From the NCBI RefSeq assembly GCF_017826695.1, contig NZ_JAFFZW010000013.1, forward strand, positions 62,001 to 126,000: a stretch of DNA of 64,000 nucleotides. Reading direction: 5' to 3'. Below, piece after piece: positions 41,560-51,583 of the stretch. The position numbers and the translations under genes were made by a program. The stretch is from Pseudomonas alliivorans (GTDB lineage: Bacteria > Pseudomonadota > Gammaproteobacteria > Pseudomonadales > Pseudomonadaceae). The first letter of the stretch is position 1. Each line of letters begins with the position of its first letter. The notes beneath the pieces are model-generated. The model did no database searches, had not been told where the DNA came from, and saw only the letters and a list, made by a program, of their open reading frames with translations.

Positions 41560-43230
41560 GTGAAAAGGAACTCCCTCAACGGCTGGTTCAAAAGCGGCGC
41601 CCCCGGCGTCTGGATGAGTGCGGGTGCCGTTTCCATCGCTGTGATCATGACCATCGGCCTGCTGGCCGTGATTGCCGTGCGTGGTCTGGGGCATTTCTGG
41701 CCCGCCGATGTGATTGCTGCGCAATACGACGTGCCCGGCCAGGCGAAGCATGTGCTGGTGGGCGAGCTGGTCGAGAAGGAACAGGTGCCGCGTGTGCGCT
41801 TGAAGGATGCCGGTCTGCCGGTGCCAGAGTCAGGCCCTGAATTCATGACCCGTGAGCTGTTCAAGGTTGGTAATCGAGACCTCAACCCCAGTGACTTTAC
41901 CTGGGTGATCGGCGAATGGCTGACGGATGAAAGCCGGCCCGCCGAACTCATGACACTGGAGCGTCGCGAGTGGGGTAACTTCTATGGCTATCTGGTCAAT
42001 GTAAAAGAGGGTGGACGGGTCGTCGCCGAAGGCGAAGCGGCCTGGCCGACCTTGCAGGAGCGCATCAGGCGCGTCGAGAAGCTGGCTGACGAACTGTATG
42101 CACTGGAAAAGAAAGACATCGGTGCAATCAACCATGGCATCGAGCGTCTGCGCCTTCAGGCTCGCAAGCTGGAACTCGATGGCAGGCTGGATGCTGCCGC
42201 TCAGGCCGATATGGCGGTCGAGCGTGCAGAACTCGACGCCCGTTACGCCGCCATCGAAGATCGCCTCAGTGCGCTGCATCAGGCCTTTGATCGCGACAGC
42301 CTCACGGCGCGCGATGCCAACGGCAAGGAAATCGAGATCAGCCTGGGCAAGGTAGTGCATGCCTATCAGCCCAACGCGATGGGCACGGTCACCAAGCTGA
42401 GTTTCTATTTCAAGAAGCTCTGGGAATTCCTGAGCGACGACCCTCGTGAAGCCAATACCGAGGGCGGCATCTTTCCAGCCATTTTCGGCACGGTGATGAT
42501 GACCCTGATCATGGCGATCATTGTTACGCCATTCGGGGTGCTGGCGGCCGTGTATCTGCGTGAATACGCCCGTCAGGGCCCGCTGACCCGCCTGATCCGG
42601 ATTGCAGTCAACAACCTCGCCGGCGTGCCTGCGATTGTGTACGGCGTGTTCGGACTGGGGTTTTTCGTCTACGTGCTGGGCGGTTCGGTGGATCGGCTGT
42701 TCTTCCCCGAAGCGCTGCCGGCGCCAACCTTCGGTACACCGGGTCTGTTGTGGGCGTCATTGACGCTTGCGCTGCTGGCGGTTCCGGTGGTGATCGTGGC
42801 GACCGAGGAAGGGCTGGCGCGGATTCCGTTGACCCTGCGCGAAGGTTCGCTGGCCCTGGGGGCCACCAAGGCCGAGACGTTGTGGAAGATTGTCTTGCCC
42901 ATGGCCAGCCCGGCGATGATGACCGGACTGATTCTGGCGGTGGCCCGTGCCGCCGGCGAAGTTGCGCCGTTGATGCTGGTCGGCGTGGTCAAGCTGGCGC
43001 CATCGTTGCCGCTGGACGGAAATTACCCCTACCTGCATCTGGATCAGAAGATCATGCATCTGGGTTTTCACATTTACGACGTGGGCTTCCAGAGTCCCAA
43101 CGTCGAGGCTGCTCGCCCGCTGGTGTACGCCACGGCGCTGTTGCTGGTGCTGGTCATCGCCTTGCTCAACCTGTCGGCGGTCAGCATTCGCAATCACCTG
43201 CGAGAGAAGTACAAGGCGCTCGACAACTGA
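41560..43230 (+). CDS. pstA: Phosphate ABC transporter permease PstA (long form)
   Basis: A 556-residue permease starting at GTG 41560 after an AAGGAAGG site, 15 bases after pstC. After a helix near 25-45 there is a ~260-residue periplasmic region that includes a predicted coiled coil (RLRLQARKLELDGRLDAAAQ area). The permease domain begins near residue 305 and includes VNNLAGVPAIVYGVFGLGFF and VARAAGEVAPLMLVG, hallmarks of PstA. It forms the channel with PstC. Confidence 0.93.
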   Translation: MKRNSLNGWFKSGAPGVWMSAGAVSIAVIMTIGLLAVIAVRGLGHFWPADVIAAQYDVPGQAKHVLVGELVEKEQVPRVRLKDAGLPVPESGPEFMTRELFKVGNRDLNPSDFTWVIGEWLTDESRPAELMTLERREWGNFYGYLVNVKEGGRVVAEGEAAWPTLQERIRRVEKLADELYALEKKDIGAINHGIERLRLQARKLELDGRLDAAAQADMAVERAELDARYAAIEDRLSALHQAFDRDSLTARDANGKEIEISLGKVVHAYQPNAMGTVTKLSFYFKKLWEFLSDDPREANTEGGIFPAIFGTVMMTLIMAIIVTPFGVLAAVYLREYARQGPLTRLIRIAVNNLAGVPAIVYGVFGLGFFVYVLGGSVDRLFFPEALPAPTFGTPGLLWASLTLALLAVPVVIVATEEGLARIPLTLREGSLALGATKAETLWKIVLPMASPAMMTGLILAVARAAGEVAPLMLVGVVKLAPSLPLDGNYPYLHLDQKIMHLGFHIYDVGFQSPNVEAARPLVYATALLLVLVIALLNLSAVSIRNHLREKYKALDN

Positions 43231-43300
43231 TCCCCGAATGCCGCCCCCTCCAGCAAGGCGGGCGGCTCGATGAAACGAATGGTTCGCACAGGAGCAATCC

Positions 43301-44134
43301 ATGCAACACGAAAGCCCGACTCACGGCATGAGCATGTCGGCTCTGAGGCGTCACAAGCAAGGCCTGCACCTGGCCGACGAAACCGTGGCGATCGAAGTGC
43401 CGGGGCTCAATCTGTTCTATGGCGAAAAGCAGGCGCTGTTCGACATCGCCTTGAACATTCCCAAACAGAAGGTGACGTCGTTCATCGGTCCGTCGGGTTG
43501 CGGCAAGTCCACATTGTTGCGCACCTTCAATCGCATGAACGACCTGGTGGATGGCTGCCGCGTCGAGGGCGCGATCAATCTGTACGGTCACAACATCTAT
43601 ACCAAGGGCGAGGAAGTCGCCGAGTTGCGCCGTCGCGTCGGCATGGTGTTCCAGAAGCCGAACCCGTTTCCCAAGACGATCTATGAAAACGTGGTCTATG
43701 GACTGCGCATTCAAGGGATCAATAAAAAGCGCGTACTCGACGAAGCGGTCGAGTGGGCCTTGAAAGGCGCTGCCCTGTGGGATGAGGTCAAGGATCGACT
43801 GCATGAGTCGGCACTGGGCCTGTCTGGCGGTCAGCAACAGCGTCTGGTCATTGCCAGAACCATCGCCGTGGAGCCGGAAGTCCTGCTGCTCGACGAACCC
43901 TGTTCGGCACTCGACCCTATTTCGACCCTTAAAGTCGAAGAGCTGATCTACGAACTGAAATCCAAATACACCATTGTGATCGTTACTCACAACATGCAGC
44001 AGGCGGCTCGGGTGTCGGATTACACCGCGTTTATGTACATGGGCAAGCTCGTCGAGTTCGGTGACACCGATACGTTGTTCACCAACCCGGCCAAAAAACA
44101 GACTGAAGACTACATCACCGGTCGTTACGGCTAG
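43301..44134 (+). CDS. pstB: Phosphate ABC transporter ATP-binding protein PstB
   Basis: A 277-residue ATPase. Walker A is GPSGCGKST, the PstB-specific RTFNRMNDL follows, the signature is LSGGQQQRLVIARTIA and Walker B is VLLLDEPCSALDPIST. It energises phosphate import at the inner membrane and, with PhoU, signals to PhoR. It lies 70 bases after pstA and 70 before phoU, probably in one transcript. Confidence 0.97.
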   Translation: MQHESPTHGMSMSALRRHKQGLHLADETVAIEVPGLNLFYGEKQALFDIALNIPKQKVTSFIGPSGCGKSTLLRTFNRMNDLVDGCRVEGAINLYGHNIYTKGEEVAELRRRVGMVFQKPNPFPKTIYENVVYGLRIQGINKKRVLDEAVEWALKGAALWDEVKDRLHESALGLSGGQQQRLVIARTIAVEPEVLLLDEPCSALDPISTLKVEELIYELKSKYTIVIVTHNMQQAARVSDYTAFMYMGKLVEFGDTDTLFTNPAKKQTEDYITGRYG

Positions 44135-44204
44135 GACGTGCTTCGTCAGACCTGAACCACCGCTGCGTTTTCGCAATTAACCGGACGTTCCAAGGACACC
44201 CAGC

Positions 44205-44969
44205 ATGATCCACAAAGACAGCCACACGCATCACATTTCCCAACAGTTCAACGCTGAACTCGAAGACGTTCGCAGCCATTTGCTCGAAATGGGTGGCCTG
44301 GTCGAGAAGCAGGTCAACGATTCGGTCACGGCGCTGATCGAAGCCGACTCGGGCCTGGCCCAGCGGGTTCGTGAAGTCGACGACCGGATCAACCAGATGG
44401 AGCGCAACATCGACGAAGAGTGCCTGCGCATTCTGGCCCGTCGTCAGCCTGCGGCTTCGGACTTGCGTCTGATCATCAGCATCTCCAAGTCAGTGATCGA
44501 CCTGGAACGCATCGGCGACGAGGCCACCAAGATCGCTCGCCGTGCGATTCAATTATGCGAGGAGGGCGAGTCGCCACGCGGCTACGTCGAAGTGCGGCAT
44601 ATCGGCGATCAGGTTCGCAACATGGTGCGTGATGCCCTCGACTCGTTCGCCCGCTTCGATGCGGAGCTTGCGTTGTCGGTGGCTCAGTACGACAAGATCA
44701 TCGATCGCGAGTACAAGACGGCCCTGCGTGAGCTGGCGACCTACATGATGGAAGATCCGCGTTCGATCTCCCGCGTGCTGAACGTCATCTGGGTGCTTCG
44801 CTCGCTGGAACGAATCGGCGATCACGCACGCAACATCTCGGAGCTGGTGATCTATCTGGTTCGCGGCACTGACGTGCGTCACATGGGCCTCAAGCGCATG
44901 AAGGAAGAAGTGCAGGGCATCTCGGCGAGCGAAAAGGCTAATGTTCCGGGCGACGCTGACGATAAGTAA
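44205..44969 (+). CDS. phoU: Phosphate signalling protein PhoU
   Basis: A 254-residue helical protein with two PhoU repeats (around residues 20-108 and 120-215), each with the ERIGDEATKIA- or ERIGDHARNISE-type metal-binding signature. PhoU links the Pst transporter to the PhoR kinase and represses the Pho regulon under phosphate plenty. It ends the pst operon and is followed by a strong terminator. Confidence 0.97.
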   Translation: MIHKDSHTHHISQQFNAELEDVRSHLLEMGGLVEKQVNDSVTALIEADSGLAQRVREVDDRINQMERNIDEECLRILARRQPAASDLRLIISISKSVIDLERIGDEATKIARRAIQLCEEGESPRGYVEVRHIGDQVRNMVRDALDSFARFDAELALSVAQYDKIIDREYKTALRELATYMMEDPRSISRVLNVIWVLRSLERIGDHARNISELVIYLVRGTDVRHMGLKRMKEEVQGISASEKANVPGDADDK

Positions 44970-44982
44970 GATTGCCTGCAAT

Positions 44983-45011
44983 AAAACGCCCGGCACTTGC
45001 CGGGCGTTTTT
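44983..45011 (+). terminator. Intrinsic terminator of pst-phoU operon
   Basis: AAAACGCCCGGCA (44983-44995) pairs with TGCCGGGCGTTTT after a 2-base CT loop, ending in TTTTT. Textbook rho-independent terminator 14 bases past phoU. Confidence 0.95.
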
Positions 45012-45173
45012 CGTTGTGCAGACGTACATTCTCAGCCGCCTGCGGATTAAATCCCATGGCGCAGTCAATCAATATGGCAGTTGGCTACTGGTCAACGCTA
45101 TGCTTGCCGAAACAAAGGGCGTGTTGGCATTTTGCAGTTCGCCTCCAGGGTGAACACGTCCGCAGGAGCGTCG

Positions 45174-46070
45174 ATGAGTAAGGTCAGTGTATTGGTGGTG
45201 GATGACGCGACGTTCATTCGCGACTTGGTTAAGAAAGGGCTGCGCAATTATTTTCCCGGGATTCATACCGAGGACGCAGTCAATGGTCGCAAAGCCCAGG
45301 CGTTGCTGAGCAAAGAGACGTTCGATCTGATTCTGTGCGATTGGGAAATGCCAGAGATGTCCGGCCTTGAGCTGCTGACCTGGTGCCGTTCGCAAGACAA
45401 TTACCTGAAAACCGTGCCGTTCATCATGGTGACCAGCCGTGGCGACAAGGAAAACGTCGTGCAGGCCATTCAGGCCGGTGTCAGCGACTTTGTCGGCAAG
45501 CCGTTCACCAACGAGCAACTGCTTTCCAAGGTCAAGAAAGCGCTGGCCAAGGTCGGCAAGCTGGACGCGGTCATGTCCACCGCCCCGGCTCGCATGAACT
45601 CGCCACTGAACGACTCGCTGAGCGCGCTGACCGGCGGCAAGGCCGAAGTGGTTCGCGCCGCACCTGCGGCTGCCCCGGCGGCAGGCGGGATTGCCAAGGC
45701 ACCACCCGTCGCAGCAAAGACGGCGGAGCCTACCGGTCGTGGACAAGGTCAGTTGCGTTTGCCTAACGGCATTCAGTCCTGCGTGATCAAGGCGTTGACC
45801 CTGAAGGAAGCGTCGCTGGTCGTGCGTCGCAGCGATAACCTGCCGCAAGTACTCGACAGTGCCGTGCTGGACCTGGAGCAGGGCGAGAGCAATGAGACCG
45901 CGCGTTTGAACGGTTACCTGCACTCGGTCGCAGCCTTCGAGCAGAAGCCCGACAGCGACTGGCTACAAGTGATCTTCCGTTTCGTCGACCAGGACGCGCA
46001 GAAGATGGATTACCTGTCACGCCTGATTGCGCGCGGCACGGCACAGAAGCACTTCGTTCCAGGCGCCTGA
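45174..46070 (+). CDS. Response regulator receiver protein, non-DNA-binding output
   Basis: A 298-residue protein. The N-terminal receiver (residues 1-125) has D10, D11, phosphorylatable D56 in LILCDWEMPEMSG, and the lysine in VGKPFTNEQ. After an alanine/proline-rich linker (about 150-185) there is a C-terminal domain (about 190-298) ending FVDQDAQKMDYLSRLIARGTAQ, which resembles a PilZ-like or small beta domain but which I cannot name. There is no HTH. It is the syntenic equivalent of PA5364 between phoU and an M23 peptidase gene. Confidence 0.85.
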   Translation: MSKVSVLVVDDATFIRDLVKKGLRNYFPGIHTEDAVNGRKAQALLSKETFDLILCDWEMPEMSGLELLTWCRSQDNYLKTVPFIMVTSRGDKENVVQAIQAGVSDFVGKPFTNEQLLSKVKKALAKVGKLDAVMSTAPARMNSPLNDSLSALTGGKAEVVRAAPAAAPAAGGIAKAPPVAAKTAEPTGRGQGQLRLPNGIQSCVIKALTLKEASLVVRRSDNLPQVLDSAVLDLEQGESNETARLNGYLHSVAAFEQKPDSDWLQVIFRFVDQDAQKMDYLSRLIARGTAQKHFVPGA

Positions 46071-46348
46071 TCGCCAGCCAGGTTTCGCTCTGGCGTCAAT
46101 GGCCGGCTTTAGGTCATCGCTGTGCTTCAGCGGCACAGTGATGGCAGCCGATGGTTGAGTCCTGTTGCCGATCACATCGTTCCTCATCGTGCTTGCACGC
46201 CCTTGACGGCAACCTCTGCGTCTGCCTGACAGGGCTGTGTGATTTTTCGGTGCCTCTCTGTACCCGCTCTCCTATTTTCCGCACGCAGCGACTTCTATTT
46301 AGTTTTTCCAGAACCCTCACGTCCTGTGAGCTTCTGGAACGTATTCAC
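46071..46348. other. 278-base spacer before giant toxin-like gene
   Basis: Contains an inverted repeat CATC-G-CTGTGC / GCACAG-T-GATG near 46113-46143 without a T tract, and a T-rich stretch (46240-46310). A weak Pho-box-like string (CTGACAG-GGCT-GTGTGAT, 46227-46244) is seen. An in-frame continuation upstream of the ATG at 46349 to 46151 is cysteine-rich and implausible as protein. Confidence 0.5.
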
Positions 46349-49300
46349 ATGCCATCGCTTCAATCGAAAATTCTCACGCTTGATACCCATCAATTGCTCT
46401 TCAATGTGGCGGTTGCACTCGACCCGAATCTGCCTGTGCCCGACCTGTCCGACCGCGACGTGGTGCCCGAAGATCACTTTCGGACGGTTCGACGGGTACT
46501 CAATCACCTGCTTGGCGACGACATCCGCTTCTCGACCGACGGTCTGGCCCAGCCGAATGCCGATCAGGAGCGCAGGCTGTCTCTGCTTTATCAAAGCGAC
46601 AAGGCGCGCCAGTTGTGCGCCGACACGTTGCAGGTGCCCGAAGCCGACGTCAGTACCTGGCTGATGCAGCAATTCTTCGCCCGTATTGCCTGGCTGAATG
46701 AGTCGGTCGTGGTGACCGAGACGGCTCGGGCACAGCTGGAAAACTACCTGTATGTAACCTTGCCGTTCTGGGGAGGACGTGTCGTTCTGGGGCAGGACGA
46801 GTTTTCCGAGCTGGGCGAGCTGCTTGTTCCGGTGCCGGACGACTTACGCTTGTGGATGGTGCAATTCCGGCGTGGCGCCCGGCTGGTGCCGATTGCTCAG
46901 TGGGTTGCCATGAGCCCGGCACAGACGCTCTACAATGGTCTGGCTGCATGGCATGCCGTTGTCCACACGGACAGCGGGCAGGACGCGATCAGTCTGTTCT
47001 GCGAAAGCTTTTCACGCTTGATCCCGACCACTCAGTACCGTGACCGTGACCTGTTGGGCTGGCTCAATCTGAGCCTGGAGAAGACCGATTTCTGGTCGTC
47101 GTTCACGTCTTCACTGACGGGGGCACTTGGCGACGAGCGGTTGCTGGACAACTTGCAGGTGGATCTTGCGACGCCGACTTCGCTGGCAACACGGCTAGAC
47201 TACCTGCGCAAACTGGCCAGCTACGTGGTGGATCCCGACAATGAGCAGTGGCTTGCGTCTGCCATAGCGGAGGCGCGCCGGGCACCCGGCATGCGAGCAC
47301 TGTCTCTGGCGATCAGGCTGAGTTTCGAGCACTCGGGGCTGGCGTTCGAGTCGGCCATTCTGCTGTCGTCGTTGATACTGTTTTCGGACCTGGAGTCGAG
47401 CCTTCAACTGAACGAGGCGCTTCCTGGCTCGCAGCTTTTGAATGCCACTGTTCCACGCCTTGATGCCTGGAGCCCGCTGCGCAATGCCAACCAGCTGTTT
47501 GCCCGGATGGGGATCGAGGTGCTGTGCCGATCCGATGGCGCAGACCGTGTATTGCGCCTGTCGGCCCGTGAGACCTGGCATGCCCTGATACATACGTCCT
47601 GGTTTGAATCGACCTTCTCTCCCATGCTCGACAGGATGGACTGGTACGCAAGCCGCACCGATGAAGGCGCTTCGCCGCGCATCACGCAGGCACTGGCGGG
47701 GCGAGCGATCATTGATTATTTCCTCGGGGCTCCGGAAGCCGACGGCGAATCCCTTGAAACGAGTCTTCGCAGCGAATGGGTACTGGACTACAGCCATCGG
47801 CAACTGAGTGAGCGGGTCAAGGCGCTCATTCGCTATCGACAGCCTGACGCATCAACGTGCACCGTGGACTTGCTGCATTACCTGGTGTTGCGCGAGGCGA
47901 TGCCGGAGCTGCTGGTGGAGGGTGTGCCTGATCACCTGCAATACGGGCGATCCTTGCAGAGTGTGGCGTTCATTCACGGGGTTGCGCTGATCGAGGCCAT
48001 GACGCCCGGCCTGTCGGTCACGACGCCTTACGATGAGCTGATCAAGGTCAGCGCTGACTTGAGTCAGTCGCAAGATCCTGAAGTGCATAGGTTGTGGGCC
48101 ACTGCTTTGACGGTTCCGGCCCTGCGTTATGCCACCGCCCACGGCGTCGTTCGGTGGTCGGGTACAAATGATGTCCTTCACGCGTCGCCCACGCAAATCA
48201 GCGAGGCACTGAGCCATGTGCAGGCGCAGCAGGAGCAGCACGCACAGGAATTGAACAGCCTGCTGTCGATCAAGCCGCCGGACCGCCGACAGCTTGCGCA
48301 GCAACTGCTGCGGAATGCAGGCGTCGATCGCGGACTGTGGGATCAGGCCGTCAAGATCACCCATTGGCCGGTCTTGCAGGATCATGGCTTCACGATTGCC
48401 TTTTCCTATTCAGTCGACCACTTGACGGCAGTGGGGCAGCCCGAAGCCACGGTTCTGGAACTGGTGATGATGGAAGAGGTTTACATTCCTGGCACGCCGA
48501 CGATTCCGGAGGCTTACGCCAGCGCGTTCTATACTTTCCGCAAAGCACTGGTCAGCGCGCAAACCGATGTCATCAAACGGCTGTTGAACGAGATGCAGCC
48601 GGAGTCGCGTGACATGCTGTTGAACGCGACCTGTGAGATCAGTCGGGTCCGGTTTGGCACAGAAGAAGGCACCCAAGGGCTTTTCCTGCGTTGTCAGCGC
48701 GGTGATCATCGCAACGATTTCAAAGGTCATTCGGTCAGCGAGTTTTTTTTCGAGCTGATCCCGGCTTCCGGTGTCGCACGTGAAACCAGCCAGCGTTTCA
48801 CTTACGCGGTCGACGGCGTCACTTGGTCCCACCCGATCTCGATCCCTGAGGCGTTTCACCTGCGTGACGCGCATCAACGTCGCATCGAAGAAGCCAGGAC
48901 CACGCCGTTACTGCCCATGGACAGTGATGCCTACCTCACGGGCACCGTGTCGCGCGTTATCACAGCCATTCACACCCCTGCCCAAGGCACGCTGGTGCCT
49001 TCCAGCGAACTGGTTTACCTGCCCGCTGCCGATGAGCAGGCCAGCGTGGCTGCGCTGGCGGCTGCTGCGGCGAGCCACTTGCTGGCGAGCCTCATGGAAA
49101 AAAGCAGAACCGAGCACCAGCACGAAACCAACTGGGAGCGCATCTGGACCAGGGAACGTGAGTACGCGGACGCCGTTGCCCGCTTCATCGTCCCGTTTTA
49201 CAGCTGCATCAAGGATCTGGAGAGCGGTGACCATTCAGCCGGCGTCATTGTCGGCTGCGTGATCGATATCGCATTTGCGCTTGTGCCGCTGGGGCAGTTT

Positions 49301-51583
49301 GCGGGCTCGACGGCGCGCATCGTGCTGCGGGCCGGGGAGATGAGCGTCTGGTCCGTCACGCGCCTGACCGGCAAGGCGGTCGGGCGCCTGATCGTGGGCC
49401 TGGCCGAGCAGAGCGGCGCGGTGCTGGTGCGTGATGTGTTCAAGGTCGGCATCAAACTGGGCCGGCTCGGTCTCTCGACGCTGCTCGAGGCCGTGCCGTC
49501 GTTGAAAGCGATCTTCGCATCGCGGGCGGTGATGGAAAGTACATTCAGCCTCGACAAAGGCATGTACCGCATTCTGGATACGCCCCAGCACCCTTGGCAG
49601 CCCCGGCGCATTGCATCGGACAGCCGGGCTGTGGTCGATGGTCGCTCCTCAATGGCCGTGCGTGATGTCGGTACGGCGCAGCAGCCGGATTTCAGGCTGC
49701 TTGATCCGGAAGCCGACCGTGTTTTCGGAAAAAGACTGACCCCCTTGTCCTCTGCACAGTCCCCGGAGTTTTCCGTTCTGTCGGCGGCAGACAGCATCGG
49801 TCCAGACCGCTACCCGCCTGTGCTGCCGATCACGTCGGTGGAAGACGGCTTTCATGAGGCTCGTATCGATAGACGCTGCAGCGTAAGCACGATCCAAAGA
49901 GCGGAAGGCGAGTACGACATCCTGATCGATGGCCAAGCGTACCATCTGGACGCTGACGCCCCGAATGCTGCACTGCGCAAACGACCGGTCGCCAGGCTTT
50001 CCTCAACGACCGAAACGTTGAGAGAGACGGAGAACCTGTGCCGGGTGCGCCGTGACCTGATATCAGTGCCTTGTGCTACCGGCGTCAAGCTGACTACACC
50101 CGCCCCTGAACCTGTGCAGCCGGGTTCCACATCACCCAAACGCACTGGCAAATACCCCAGCCATGCCATGGATGCCCGCGAGTTCACCCTCGACAGGCAG
50201 TCTTTGGTGACTGATAGCGGAGCGCAGGATCTCGATGTGTTCGTCAACGAGGGCAAATATTGCAAATGGTCCGAGCCGGTCGAAGCCCAGGCATCGACAT
50301 CGTCGCAAGCCTCAGTCGCGACGGGCAAGGCCGTTGTGTCTCTTTCGGAGCGTGAACGTGCGCTGCTCTCGCTACCGGAAACGCCAGCCTATCTGCCGGA
50401 GTTGCAAGGCACGCTGGCAGACGATCATCTTTTGGGGCTGCCGGAGAACTTCGGGCTCGAAGACTCCATGTCCGTCTATCAGCACGTTCCGGTCGTTGAA
50501 CTGGGTGCTGTCGCGTCGGGTGTTCAGGATACGCGGACCTTGCGTGGCATTCGCATGGAGATTGCCGGGCAGGACTGGATCTTCGTGGAGGCCGACACGG
50601 GTGTGGTCTACAAAGCCCGAACACCCTCTGCAGTGGGTGACCAGAACCTCAGGTTTTCCCGTGTCGAAGACGCCGATGAGATCAACACCTTCGTCCGGCT
50701 GTCGGAGCAATACCGGGTGTTTCGAGAGCGCCCCGATGCGGTCATTGACCAGGAAAATATCGCGCGCCTGCTGTTCGATCTGGTCGACGAGTCTGAACGG
50801 GCGTCGTGGCACGTCTCGTGGAGCAGGCAGATCAAGACTTATGACGACTACGCCAGTTGGTGCCAGGCCAGCCAGCAGAGAAACGAGTTGCTCAGGATCG
50901 CCAGCGACGTGTTGTCGGGTGAAGCGATTCAGAAACGGTTTGTGGAGCTCGCCAGGGCCAGCATCCCGGATTTCAGAAAAATTGCCGAGCGAACCCTTCC
51001 CGAGCAGCAGCACATTGTGGATATCCTCAACCGCCTTATGCCGGTACAGGGCTCCAAGGCAAAGTGGGAGATGTTGAATGTGCAGAGTGTCGTGACACCC
51101 AAAGCCGCGAGAAATATCCTCGACCAGGTCAAGGGTGCCAACCTGTCCTTTGTCCAGGTGTACACCGAGTCGGGTGAGCGGATGGTCTACTACGCGCTGT
51201 CCGGCGGGCTGAAGGCCAAGGCTCTGAAGTTGCAGGTCGATCTGGCTGAAAGCGCTGAACGCGTCATCGACGGCGTGGTGTTTCGTGATGCACGAGCACG
51301 CATGGCCGGGCGTCTGCCGGATCCGGGTTTCACCAGCCTGCCGGTGGTCAGAGACGCTGATCGTCTGGTGGTCAGGGAGTTCGGCCGACAGGTGGATTCC
51401 GAGCGTTTGATCGCCACCGTGCTCAAGGAGGACTTGGCTTCGACGCGATTGACCCATATCAAGGTGTTTACGGTGATGGACACCTGTCGCTCCTGCGGCG
51501 GTTTCGTTCTGCCACGCCTCAAGCTGGACTTCCCGGACGCGCAGTTCTCCGTGACTTACCTGAAGGATTACGGCAGATCATGA
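46349..51583 (+). CDS. Giant toxin-like protein with C-terminal deaminase-like domain
   Basis: A 1744-residue protein with no signal peptide. The first ~900 residues are largely helical and of the type found in large Pseudomonas toxins annotated with dermonecrotic-toxin/DUF6543 domains (a tentative match). A hydrophobic hairpin region is at about 960-1000 (GVIVGCVIDIAFALVPLG core). The middle (about 1090-1420) has degenerate YDILIDGQAYHL and WIFVEADTGVVYKA tracts. The C-terminal ~70 residues contain D1683-S-E1685 and, 28 residues on, C1713-R-S-C1716 within KVFTVMDTCRSCGGFVLPRL, then FPDAQFSVTY: the pattern of a polymorphic-toxin cytidine deaminase zinc site. The ATG at 46349 is preferred. No immunity gene adjoins. 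The secretion route is not evident. Confidence 0.75.
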   Translation: MPSLQSKILTLDTHQLLFNVAVALDPNLPVPDLSDRDVVPEDHFRTVRRVLNHLLGDDIRFSTDGLAQPNADQERRLSLLYQSDKARQLCADTLQVPEADVSTWLMQQFFARIAWLNESVVVTETARAQLENYLYVTLPFWGGRVVLGQDEFSELGELLVPVPDDLRLWMVQFRRGARLVPIAQWVAMSPAQTLYNGLAAWHAVVHTDSGQDAISLFCESFSRLIPTTQYRDRDLLGWLNLSLEKTDFWSSFTSSLTGALGDERLLDNLQVDLATPTSLATRLDYLRKLASYVVDPDNEQWLASAIAEARRAPGMRALSLAIRLSFEHSGLAFESAILLSSLILFSDLESSLQLNEALPGSQLLNATVPRLDAWSPLRNANQLFARMGIEVLCRSDGADRVLRLSARETWHALIHTSWFESTFSPMLDRMDWYASRTDEGASPRITQALAGRAIIDYFLGAPEADGESLETSLRSEWVLDYSHRQLSERVKALIRYRQPDASTCTVDLLHYLVLREAMPELLVEGVPDHLQYGRSLQSVAFIHGVALIEAMTPGLSVTTPYDELIKVSADLSQSQDPEVHRLWATALTVPALRYATAHGVVRWSGTNDVLHASPTQISEALSHVQAQQEQHAQELNSLLSIKPPDRRQLAQQLLRNAGVDRGLWDQAVKITHWPVLQDHGFTIAFSYSVDHLTAVGQPEATVLELVMMEEVYIPGTPTIPEAYASAFYTFRKALVSAQTDVIKRLLNEMQPESRDMLLNATCEISRVRFGTEEGTQGLFLRCQRGDHRNDFKGHSVSEFFFELIPASGVARETSQRFTYAVDGVTWSHPISIPEAFHLRDAHQRRIEEARTTPLLPMDSDAYLTGTVSRVITAIHTPAQGTLVPSSELVYLPAADEQASVAALAAAAASHLLASLMEKSRTEHQHETNWERIWTREREYADAVARFIVPFYSCIKDLESGDHSAGVIVGCVIDIAFALVPLGQFAGSTARIVLRAGEMSVWSVTRLTGKAVGRLIVGLAEQSGAVLVRDVFKVGIKLGRLGLSTLLEAVPSLKAIFASRAVMESTFSLDKGMYRILDTPQHPWQPRRIASDSRAVVDGRSSMAVRDVGTAQQPDFRLLDPEADRVFGKRLTPLSSAQSPEFSVLSAADSIGPDRYPPVLPITSVEDGFHEARIDRRCSVSTIQRAEGEYDILIDGQAYHLDADAPNAALRKRPVARLSSTTETLRETENLCRVRRDLISVPCATGVKLTTPAPEPVQPGSTSPKRTGKYPSHAMDAREFTLDRQSLVTDSGAQDLDVFVNEGKYCKWSEPVEAQASTSSQASVATGKAVVSLSERERALLSLPETPAYLPELQGTLADDHLLGLPENFGLEDSMSVYQHVPVVELGAVASGVQDTRTLRGIRMEIAGQDWIFVEADTGVVYKARTPSAVGDQNLRFSRVEDADEINTFVRLSEQYRVFRERPDAVIDQENIARLLFDLVDESERASWHVSWSRQIKTYDDYASWCQASQQRNELLRIASDVLSGEAIQKRFVELARASIPDFRKIAERTLPEQQHIVDILNRLMPVQGSKAKWEMLNVQSVVTPKAARNILDQVKGANLSFVQVYTESGERMVYYALSGGLKAKALKLQVDLAESAERVIDGVVFRDARARMAGRLPDPGFTSLPVVRDADRLVVREFGRQVDSERLIATVLKEDLASTRLTHIKVFTVMDTCRSCGGFVLPRLKLDFPDAQFSVTYLKDYGRS

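Noticed and set aside
39454..41751. Minus-strand open frame of 765 codons
   Set aside because: Antisense to pstC, rich in H, R and Q, no domain pattern.
46227..46244. Pho-box-like string before the toxin-like gene
   Set aside because: Only about 10 of 14 consensus positions match and the unit orientation is poor; not enough to claim PhoB control.
46151..46348. 66-codon N-terminal extension of the toxin-like gene
   Set aside because: Cysteine- and serine-rich, no ribosome site, and not protein-like; the ATG at 46349 is more reasonable.
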